NCBI GenBank assembly: GCA_963585895.1
Contig: OY757913.1
Span: 104,614,279-104,678,278 of the forward strand
Direction: 5' to 3'
DNA from: Sepioteuthis lessoniana
Taxonomy: Eukaryota; Mollusca; Cephalopoda; Myopsida; Loliginidae
DNA: 64,000 nucleotides
Below, in pieces: positions 30,620-39,003 of the stretch. The notes beneath the pieces were generated by a model. That model searched no databases. It was not told the DNA's origin and saw nothing but the letters and a program-made list of their open reading frames with translations. The position numbers and the translations under genes are program-made. Numbering within the stretch: position 1 is the stretch's first letter; the number at the start of each line of letters is the position of its first letter.

Positions 30620-30913
30620 CATATTTACCCAACCCCTTCGCTCGGGCAGGATATGACACAGGGTCCATTTTTAAGCGGAGTTTAACAGGTTTGAATTGAG
30701 GGTTTTCCTTCTCCTAGACTAGTTGCCTCACCAAGCCTGAAGAACCTAGTCAGCCCTACTATTTACCCATAGCTGGAGGGAGGATAATTGGATTTATACC
30801 TTTTCCAAGAGTACTAGTGCTATGCGAAATACAATCTGTCTCGTCCAGGATTTGAACTTGTGTCACCGTGTCCATTTCCTACGACGATAACCATTACAGC
30901 ACGGGCACCTCCA
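30620..30913 (-). mobile_element. SINE-a copy with duplication
   Basis: Full-length, well preserved. GTTAATTAT flanks it at 30611-30619 and 30919-30927. The head complement reads ACGATAACCATTACAGCACG. Confidence 0.85.
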
Positions 30914-31017
30914 ATTTTGTTAATTATATTTTATCATTCAGTTTGGTTGGGCTTTGTACTATTCGGCTCTTAGTTCAGGTGCACAGACAATGGGTACAGT
31001 TTACGTTCGCGGAAGAG

Positions 31018-31392
31018 GATATGACAATCACAATTGTCATAATAAACCCCAGATAGGAAAAGGACTGGAGTGTGAATGATGTCATGCCCGGAAGCGATGG
31101 GCTGAGAATTTGGGTATTTTGAAAAACACGTCAGTTTGGTTTTTACTGTGGAGCAGTCCAGTTTTTCGGGTCCCGACCAGCAAAGATGAAAGGAGATCTG
31201 AAGCTCCACGAGATGTGCCGAGCGTTTGAGTTTTGTTAACATAGTATGATACGAAAGAGTTTTAAGAATTGTATCTCTCTCTCTCTCCTCGTGTCGAAGA
31301 ACCGGACTCAGAAAGGAAAAAGTTAATAAACGTTTGTACCTGAACAACGGAGTCGCCTGTATTTGAGTCCACCAGTGTTTTTGCATATGTAT
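31018..31392 (+). mobile_element. Possible LTR-like segment
   Basis: A less AT-rich segment ending with GTTAATAAACGTTTGTACC (polyadenylation signal) and about 60 bp of R/U5-like sequence. No exact target duplication was found and the left end is not clear. The 138-residue minus-strand frame across it has no known domain and I treat it as chance. Confidence 0.3.
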
Positions 31393-31591
31393 ATGTAAAG
31401 TTATGACTGAGATGAATATCGAGCCTATACAACAATGAGTTCTTGCTAGTTAGCTAAAACTGACTCGACAAGTTGAACATGTTTTTCTAATAGACAGGAA
31501 TACTGTGAGCAAGTAATTTCTTTGAAGGAGAAATATTTTCAGGTATAAAATGTCGACCAATGATTATCATTTGTAACTTTAACTAATATAT

Positions 31592-32165
31592 TATCCTGGT
31601 TGGTTGGTTGGTTGGTTTGGTTTGTTTTTTTATGGCGTATCAACCTTTGTAGATTATTTAACGCCAAATCCATTTTCATGTAAATAATCTGTTCTATTTA
31701 AAACAATTCAGTTTAGCATAAGTACACAGTTTAATTGTCAAAAACATTTCAATTTCAAACTATTCAAGCAGTTATATGTAACAATTCAGTTAAATGTAAA
31801 TGTCGAAAAACAGTTACATTTCAAATAATTCAGTTAAGCATAAGCACGCAGTTTAAATTAAGTACGGTTTAATTGTCAAAATCATTTCTAATTTAAGCCA
31901 TTCGGCTTAATCAAACAATTAATTTTAGCATAATATGCTGTTTAACCCATAGATAGGAACCTTATCAAGTGCTACCACTCCGGGCCATAGTGGACTTGGA
32001 GCGATGGCAATGAAGGGATACTCCACATTCCCTAAATCTCCAGCTCTGCCGGAACCTCACCATCAGATTGTTTAGTGTTATATCCAGGACACTGGTTAAG
32101 AGGGGTTCTACCCCTCTATAGAGGTGCAGTTAGTGTTTCTACAGACCAAGCTGACTGGGCAAATA
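31592..32165 (-). mobile_element. SINE-c copy
   Basis: Tail TTATGGCGTATCAACCTTTG, then internal repeats (CAATTCAGTTTAGCATAAGT, ACGCAGTTTAAAT), then the head complement AACCCATAGATAGGAACCTT, ATCAAGTGCTACCACTCCGG, GGCAATGAAGGGATACTCC, CATCAGATTGTTTAGTGT and AGACCAAGCTGACTGGG. Confidence 0.82.
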
Positions 32166-32399
32166 TTATCCTGGATAGTATACTAAACAACAAGTTGGCA
32201 GGACATAGAATATGCTGTCTGTATGTCATATATAGGGGTGAGATCCCCTCTAAAGTGGATGCTTATGATTTTATTCACCTTTAGAAAATTTTATTCACTA
32301 CCGGCAGTCTATACGGACAACTCTGAGAAACCTTAATCTAGGTTATTTTGAGATAAGGATGTAATATTACGGACGGGCGCTGTCGTCAATAAGTAAAGG

Positions 32400-32830
32400 T
32401 GTCACGAGATTAGCGCGTGCGGGCAGAATGACCTGCAAAATTAGACGTGATTTTAAAATAATTATAGATGTATTATCCCTTGTTTCACTAGTGACATCGA
32501 ACATTCAAGGATTTTCGATTTATTCTCCAAAATCTCTATATTTGAAAACAAGTAATGAGATTTTGGCAGAGTTGAAGGTAGTTGTCAAAACGGGTGCGTT
32601 AAAGGTTCCGGAGGCGCCGACCCGTCCTAGCCCAGTCTGCTACGACCTATCTATGACAGACGTGTGTCAAACAGCCAGCTCTCACCCACACCCCGTCTCC
32701 ACCGAGAGGAAGGGAGAAGGACGCAACTAAAATGAACTTTTCGAGATGCAGCGATCATAGCTGAATAAAACTGACAGCTATATTCGAGTTTGAGTATTTC
32801 TTTTTCTGCGGATTTCTTTCTTTACAGCAC
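32400..32830 (+). other. Unassigned GC-richer segment with open frame and polyadenylation signal
   Basis: A 100-residue frame (32428-32730) starts MTCKIRRDFKIIIDVLSLVS and ends PVSTERKGEGRN. It is followed at 32764 by GAATAAAACTGACAG. The composition differs from the AT-rich flanks. An LTR end, a 3' exon or a chance frame are all possible. No domain recognised. Confidence 0.25.
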
Positions 32831-33168
32831 AAAACGTTGGTCCTATGGTACAAGGATAGCGATGAATATTTAATGTAGAGAAAAAACAATGATAAAACCA
32901 ATGTATTGTTTAAAGTAGTTCAAAACGGGAACTCTCCTAAAATTCAATCTTGGGGTCGTTTGGTAGTGGCGATGGTAACATAAATTGGAAGTGTTGCATT
33001 TTTATGCGTATATGTTCTGTACTTTATAAAGTACTTTATGGCGTACTTTATATGGGCCGGGACATTAAACAAAACGTTTTACTATTCAGCTGCACTCTCA
33101 GCAAATAGATATCACAGTAATATGAAAAAGTCTAATATTAACAAAAGAGCTCTGATCAGATTAACTCC

Positions 33169-33169
<1 letters not shown>

Positions 33170-33221
<52 letters not shown>

Positions 33222-33228
33222 TATCTGT
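33170..33228. repeat. (CT)n(CTAT)n microsatellite
   Basis: CT repeats passing into CTAT repeats. Confidence 0.9.
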
Positions 33229-33629
33229 CTTATCCACACGCGAACATACACACATATTATATACACAGACATTGATGTATATACATATTCAGTATGCGGA
33301 AACAAAATTAGGAATATTCTAGTATAATAATAAACAACTCTATTATAAAACGAGTGATTTTAATTTAGAAAATAAAACAATAAACTTAGAAGATTGACAC
33401 CAAGGAGCTGTGAGCAAGTAATTTCTTTTTATACCGCCCCATCAAAAAGTTTAACATAGAAAGAAAAAAAGAAAGAAAGTGAAAACGGAGCGGAAGCAAA
33501 TAATGTCTAAATCTGAAACTTACCGTCTGTATTAGAAAATATAGCCGTTATATTTTTAATTATTGTATCAACATGGCTTTGTATCGATTTGCATACCGAC
33601 AAAATAAATTCTTCAGACAATTCATTCCA
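33229..33629. other. No recognisable feature
   Basis: AT-rich. Nothing assigned. Confidence 0.35.
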
Positions 33630-34072
33630 TTCCACCTCAATAGCAGTTTTATTTCAGATAATTCAGTTCAGCATAAGTACACAGTTTAGACGTCAAAACA
33701 GTTCTATTTCGAGTAATTCAGTTCAGCACTAGTACGCAGTTCCAATGTCAAAACAGTTCTATTTTAAGCAATTCAGTTTAGCATAGATACGCAGTTTAAA
33801 TACAAAAATCAGTATAGTGAAAGAAGCATGGTTTAGTTCAATTTAACCCATAGATAGGACCCTTATCAAGTGCTACCACTCCGGGCCAGAGTGGACCTGG
33901 GAGCGATGGCAATGAAGGAGTACTCTGCATTCTCCAAAGATCCAGCATTGCTGGAACCTCACCATCAGATTGTTTAGTGTCATATCCAGGACACACGATT
34001 GGTGGGGGTCTTACCCCTCAGCAGAGAAGCAGTCGGTGTATTCTACTGCCCCAGCCGACTGGGCAAGTAATA
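33630..34072 (-). mobile_element. SINE-c copy, 3' tail missing
   Basis: Internal repeats (TTATTTCAGATAATTCAGTT, CAGCATAAGTACACAG), then the head complement CCATAGATAGGACCCTTATC, GTGCTACCACTCCGGGCC, CATATCCAGGACAC, GCAGAGAAGCAGTCGGTGTA and CAGCCGACTGGG. The common tail is absent at the left. Confidence 0.82.
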
Positions 34073-34083
34073 TTTGGATGGAA

Positions 34084-34425
34084 AGTTTAATCTGTTTTGT
34101 TTTTTATAACAACCCATATAGCGTAATCAAGGGTGTTAAATCTTGTTTAATTGCTGTTCTCAGAGTTTTCTCGTAGATTTTCAATTCATCAGCGTGCTTT
34201 CTTATTAACGTTGTAGGGTCCTTCTTGATCACCTTAGCGACAGAAGTTAAAAAGCAAGATTTCTGTTTTTTGTTCATTTTTCCACTCCGCACTTTCCTTA
34301 AAAAGCTCTTTTTCTGTATTTTTTCTTAGCTTTGTATACGGTAGACTAAGAACTTTTGACTTGGTTTCAGCATTAAGCAAATCGTAGATTTTTTTGTGTT
34401 TCTTTTCTTGCTCACACATATTAAA
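34084..34425 (-). mobile_element. Tc1-like transposon remnant, collapsed by internal deletion
   Basis: On the minus strand the N-terminal region starts MCEQEKKHKKIYDLLNAETK. After a frameshift it continues KKQKSCFLTSVAKVIKKDPT and LIRKHADELKIYEKTLRTAI, a paired-type helix-turn-helix. Directly after KQDL, in a shifted frame, comes NTLDYAIWVVIKNKTD, which matches the DLNPLDYxIWxxLExK region near the end of the catalytic domain. The whole middle of the transposase is therefore missing. It abuts SINE-c at 34072. Family match is from memory. Confidence 0.65.
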
Positions 34426-34567
34426 CTGAATTTTTATTTTAAAAACGTACTTGAATTATAGAGCTAATCATGAAAATTTTGATTAATGAGTTTTCTGTTT
34501 TTTTTCAAAAATTAGACTTACCAGATTTAAAAAAAAAAAATAGATATTCCATATTTTGCTTCCGAAC

Positions 34568-34586
34568 TATATATATATATATATAG
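34568..34586. repeat. (TA)n at edge of hairpin
   Basis: Short TA run adjoining the long inverted repeat. Confidence 0.9.
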
Positions 34587-34748
34587 TAAAGATAATTACT
34601 TAGTGAGTCAGGAACTAACCTACTATAATTTCGCCTAAGCGGCTCATCAGGGTACCTAATCCGAGTCGGCATTTGGTGCCCTGCTGAGCCGCTTAGGCGA
34701 AACTATAGTAGGTTAGTTCAAGACTCGCCAAGTAATTATCGTAACTAT
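34577..34748. repeat. Long inverted repeat with hammerhead-like cores in both arms
   Basis: Arms of about 70 bp (34580-34657 and 34669-34748) are inverted copies with roughly one mismatch per 8-9 bases. On the minus strand the left arm carries CTGATGA (34644-34650), a GCC/GGC stem II with loop GCTTA, then GAAA (34629-34632). This is an exact fit to the hammerhead core. The right arm on the plus strand has CTGCTGA (34681-34687), the same stem and GAAAC, one base off. The arms pair past GAAA as a stem III would. A proper stem I next to a cleavage site is not evident. Confidence 0.7.
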
Positions 34749-34965
34749 TTGCTCAAGTTAGCATTGAGCACTTTTGGCATTGTAGCTTAGCAACGCTAAC
34801 GGTGTTTTGTTTTTTTACCAAACAATTGCGTGTCTTTTGATTTTTTTTCAATTGGTATGACAAGGATGGCCTTTTCTTTTTTTTTCCAATATATATTTTT
34901 CCCCTTGACAGTGATTCGTTGTATATTTTCTTCAAATCTCTTGCCGTTTTTATACCATAGGGGAT

Positions 34966-34967
<2 letters not shown>

Positions 34968-35002
<35 letters not shown>
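34968..35002. repeat. (TA)n microsatellite
   Basis: Pure TA repeats. Confidence 0.95.
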
Positions 35003-35006
<4 letters not shown>

Positions 35007-35261
35007 TTATTCGGCCCAGTTAAACCAGAGTTAGGAGTAATTCCTACAGGACAAGAAAATCATTCAGGAGCTGAACACTTCAATTTTCCTGGTTTCCCCC
35101 CCACTTCACCCCCCGTGTCTAATCTGTTTTATTTATCCATTGGATCTGATGAAGTCCTGTTATATTTTTCTTTGCGTTTTTGGTTCACACCAGAAACTGA
35201 AAAACAGGATGGAAATAAATTTATAATCCTAAATTAACCGGTCTTTGGTTTTTTCTTAAAG

Positions 35262-35278
35262 ATATATATAGAAATATA

Positions 35279-35332
<54 letters not shown>
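35262..35332. repeat. (TA)n microsatellite
   Basis: TA repeats with a few breaks at the left. Confidence 0.95.
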
Positions 35333-35336
<4 letters not shown>

Positions 35337-35455
35337 AAAGATGATTTGGGAATGATTCTGTCTGAGAATATATAAGAGTATTTTTATAATTATGCAGGAG
35401 GTGTCAATGTATCATAATCATTATATACATTCATAAATTTCATAGAGAGCAATTA

Positions 35456-35556
<101 letters not shown>

Positions 35557-35716
35557 TTGAGAGAAATGTATTGACGAAAAATAATGGAAAGGAAGAATTA
35601 TAATATGAGAAGAATATACAATTGCAATAGAAAAAGACACGTTTCCATGACGAAAAAATAAAAGGAGGAAGAGGAGGAGGAAGCTCTACAGGAGAGAAAG
35701 AAAAGAAGCTTAACAT

Positions 35717-35717
<1 letters not shown>

Positions 35718-35754
<37 letters not shown>
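35718..35754. repeat. (AAAG)n microsatellite
   Basis: About nine AAAG units. Confidence 0.95.
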
Positions 35755-35972
35755 TGAAAACGGTACGGAAGTGAATAATCTCTAAATCTGAAACTTACCG
35801 TCTCCTTTAAAAAATTAAATGAGGTAAATAAAGAAAACAGAAAGAAAAGAGTGAAAGCAAAGGAAGTAGAGAGGGAACTAAAACGGAACATAGATTAATT
35901 AATAAAGGGTGTAAAATTTTCTTTTTATATTTATTTTTAAGAATAATATACGTGAAAAGAAAAACTTCCTTC

Positions 35973-35976
<4 letters not shown>

Positions 35977-36046
<70 letters not shown>

Positions 36047-36055
36047 GTATATATA
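35977..36055. repeat. (TA)n microsatellite
   Basis: About 80 bp of TA with GTATAT breaks near the right. Confidence 0.95.
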
Positions 36056-36195
36056 ACAAAAAGGTTGCGTTTCATGAAAATAAAATTTTCCTTTGGTAAA
36101 GTTAGTAAAAATGAATAGGATATATAGATAAATGAATAGGTAAATACATCGATACATAGATATATATAAAGATTGAGAGTTTGCAAAAGATAAAT

Positions 36196-36232
36196 AGATA
36201 GATTGATAGATAGATAGATAGATAGATATAAA
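36196..36232. repeat. (GATA)n microsatellite
   Basis: GATA units, first imperfect then pure. Confidence 0.9.
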
Positions 36233-36488
36233 CGAATGGTGACATTCAAAAGCACTGATGTATATTATCAACCACAGACTGTTTCATTGTATCACAATTC
36301 TCCATAGTGGCTGGACACACGATATGCTTCAAACGAGTATTGAAACCCGACCGACATTTGTGAAGGGATTTTTACGTATGTATTTTTTTTTACAATATCC
36401 GTTATCGACCACCAGGAGGGCTCGATTCATGAGAAATCCTATTGCATTTCTTCCATTACTCAGTAGAAATATCAACCCACGTTGGGAA

Positions 36489-36490
<2 letters not shown>

Positions 36491-36542
<52 letters not shown>
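36491..36542. repeat. (TA)n microsatellite
   Basis: Pure TA repeats. Confidence 0.95.
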
Positions 36543-36545
<3 letters not shown>

Positions 36546-36719
36546 TAGAATTTAAGATTCTGATTGTGGAAAAAATTCCCCCCAAAAAACAAAATACTAA
36601 CGAGACACGTATAATTTGAAAAATAATCAAATAATATTGCCATGCCTCGCCAAAAGAAAAAAAAACACCGGCAGAATAGAATAAGCTATACGCAAAATAT
36701 GCTCGATACCCTAAATAAA

Positions 36720-36722
<3 letters not shown>
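36543..36722 (+). repeat. Dispersed repeat V, copy 1
   Basis: Shares GCC(A/T)(A/T)GCC-like and CAAAAGAAAAAA(A)ACACCG(G/A)CAGA blocks with 60240-60345. In both cases TA arrays lie next to it. Family unknown. Confidence 0.4.

Positions 36723-36777
<55 letters not shown>
36722..36777. repeat. (TA)n microsatellite abutting mariner
   Basis: Pure TA repeats up to the mariner end. Confidence 0.95.
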
Positions 36778-36779
<2 letters not shown>

Positions 36780-37874
36780 TGCATTCAATAAGTTTCCAGA
36801 CTTTTGTGTACAGGCATTTAAAATTGTCATAAACACTTGAAAATTCAGTATGTTATTGCTATACATCTTATGAGATGACTGACCAATTTTTATGATCTCA
36901 GCTTCAAATGAACACCAACAGCAGGAATCAGAATACACCTTATTAAAGCCTGATTGTCACAGCTGGTGAATCACAAAAATGTAATCTGGAAGTGAGGATA
37001 CTTTAGAAGAACGATATGCAGTAAAATTGTGTTTTAAACTTGGAAAAAATACCACAGAAACGTATGGAATGCTTCAGACTGCTTTTGGAGCATCTTGCAT
37101 GAATTGAGCATCAGTTTTTGAGTGGCATAAGAACTTCAAGGAAGGCAGAGTGTCTGTGAGCGATGATGAGAGGTGTGGGAGGAGTAAGGAAGTCAGAACA
37201 CCAGAGTTGATTGACCAAATAAAGAACTTTATGGATAAGGACCGTCGTGTGTCTATAGAGACAATAAGTGCTCAGTTTGATTTCAGTGTGGTTACTGTAC
37301 ACACAATTATTCGCGAGTAACTGAAAATGAGGGACATTTGCGCGAAGTTTGTCCCAAGGGAGCTCAGAGAAAATCAGAAAAAAAGACGTTGTCATGACAG
37401 CAGGGAAATGATCGAGCTGATCAATTCAGATCCTGCAGTTCTTGATGCTCTGGTGACCTGCGATGAAAACTGTATCTACTGCTATGACACAGAGAGCAAG
37501 AGACAGAGTTCCCAGTGAAAGCATGCTGGCTCTTCCAGACCCAAGAGGGCCAGACGGAGCAAATCCACCCACAAACATTTGATGATCTCTTTTTTTGACT
37601 GCACTGGTATGATCTACATACACTGGGTTCCCGCTGGACAGACAGTCAACAAAGAATACTATATTGAGGTTTTAAGGGAGTTTAGCAAGTGATTCCGTCG
37701 GAAGAGGCCAGCACTCTTCAAATTGGGTCAGTGGCATTTCCACCAGGACAATGAACCAGTCCACAACTCCATCCTTGTTACAGACTATTTGATCAAGATG
37801 GGCATTAAAACAGTTCCTGAACCTCCCTATAGTCAAGACCTTGCCCGCTGTGACTTCTGGTTATTTCCTACGCT

Positions 37875-37876
<2 letters not shown>
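36776..37876 (+). mobile_element. Mariner-family transposon, 3'-truncated (copy 2)
   Basis: Begins with GGTGCATTCAATAAGTTTCC, the family inverted repeat, right after a TA array. It has the same 5' leader as 1478-2387 (TGAAAATTCAGTAT, ATACATCTTATGAGATGACT) and an undeleted transposase region up to DFWLFP. It then stops at another TA array in the middle of TACGCTCA. The right inverted repeat and the last 230 or so bp are missing. It is the reference for the 438-bp deletion in the other two copies. Confidence 0.9.
36979..37876 (+). pseudogene. Mariner transposase pseudogene with DD34D residues still present
   Basis: ATG is followed at once by TAA (CAA in copy 1). Further stops lie after ASCMN, after HTIIRE, after KRQSSQ and after VLREFSK. 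Otherwise the family order is intact: TPELIDQIKNFMDKDRRVSI (helix-turn-helix), then the first catalytic Asp in VTCDENC. Next come WVPAGQTVNKEYY, HFHQDNEPVH with the second Asp, and SQDLARCDFWLFP with the third. There are 34 residues between the second and third Asp, the mariner DD34D signature. At least five stops make it non-functional, and the C-terminal 50 or so residues are lost at a TA array. Confidence 0.9.
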
Positions 37877-37931
<55 letters not shown>

Positions 37932-37985
37932 ATGTGTGTGTGTTTGTGTGTGTGTATGTGTGTTTATGTGTATGTGTGAGTGTGT
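37877..37985. repeat. (TA)n then (GT)n array
   Basis: TA repeats to about 37930 followed by GT/GTAT repeats. Confidence 0.95.
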
Positions 37986-38027
37986 GGAAACTTAAGTGGA
38001 AATCAAACCAAAAATGTTTACTCAAAA

Positions 38028-38030
<3 letters not shown>

Positions 38031-38098
<68 letters not shown>
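38031..38098. repeat. (CA)n(TA)n array
   Basis: CA repeats passing into TA repeats. Confidence 0.95.
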
Positions 38099-38100
<2 letters not shown>

Positions 38101-38222
38101 TTGAGAAACAAGAAAATCAATAGATATATTCAATTATAAATTCATTTCACTTCTGACGTTCCCATGGAGCGGATGAAATAAATGTCTAATGGAATATACT
38201 TATTGATTTTCTTGTTTCTCAA

Positions 38223-38229
<7 letters not shown>
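38093..38229. repeat. Hairpin element between two TA arrays
   Basis: CGTTGAGAAACAAGAAAATC with AATAG following (from 38099) is inverted at the other end, finishing GATTTTCTTGTTTCTCAACG at about 38223. Arms are about 23-25 bp, spacer about 75 bp. TA arrays flank both sides, so TA is the probable target or the arrays grew from it. Confidence 0.75.

Positions 38230-38261
<32 letters not shown>
38224..38261. repeat. (TA)n microsatellite
   Basis: Pure TA repeats. Confidence 0.95.
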
Positions 38262-38264
<3 letters not shown>

Positions 38265-38418
38265 AGAGAGAAAGACAGAGAGACAGAGAGACAGACAGAG
38301 AGAGTGTGAAACAAGAAGAGGAAGAGATAAAATATATTAAATATTTTATACACACTCAACACACACACACACACACAGAGGCTCACAGACAGACACCCAC
38401 ACACACATACATACACAC

Positions 38419-38420
<2 letters not shown>

Positions 38421-38481
<61 letters not shown>
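38421..38481. repeat. (TA)n microsatellite
   Basis: Pure TA repeats. Confidence 0.95.
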
Positions 38482-38487
<6 letters not shown>

Positions 38488-38657
38488 AGTGTTGATTGTC
38501 TCTATCTCTCTTCTTAGGTTTCCGACAGGCCAAATGCGATATAACTTGGAGAGTGTTCAATATCTGTAATAGGGCTATTATATAATAAGACGTCATGAAA
38601 TCTCTGGTTGCAGACAAGCTTCCATGCTATTAAGGATATAAAAAAATAATATATTTT

Positions 38658-38659
<2 letters not shown>

Positions 38660-38700
<41 letters not shown>
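38660..38700. repeat. (TA)n microsatellite
   Basis: Pure TA repeats. Confidence 0.95.
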
Positions 38701-38702
<2 letters not shown>

Positions 38703-38930
38703 CATCTACAGAAAAACTCTTTCTAAACCCGGCTGAATTTATGTGTCAGACATCTTACCCCATACTTATCGTCATTCTCAATGTAAATGAAGGAATCTTT
38801 TACGCAATTGTTTCTTCATATGCGTTATCAAAAATTGGGATGCTCAATTCTTTAGGAAGTGCTATTGGATTTTAGCGTATTTGGAAGCCGGAAAATTTCC
38901 CCTCTTGAATGCTCAACTCACGTGGGAGGA

Positions 38931-38931
<1 letters not shown>

Positions 38932-39000
<69 letters not shown>
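38932..39000. repeat. (TA)n at the left end of the 2.96-kb transposon
   Basis: Nearly 70 bp of TA directly up to TAGGGTAGGT. Confidence 0.95.

Positions 39001-39003
<3 letters not shown>

Noticed and set aside
30970-31386. 138-residue minus-strand frame
   Set aside because: No domain; overlaps a segment with LTR-like plus-strand signals; composition unconvincing.
35146-35170. CTGATGA near 35148 as another hammerhead core
   Set aside because: No stem II and no GAAA at a suitable distance.
36979-37876. Functional SETMAR-like or mariner gene
   Set aside because: At least five stops and a missing C-terminus.
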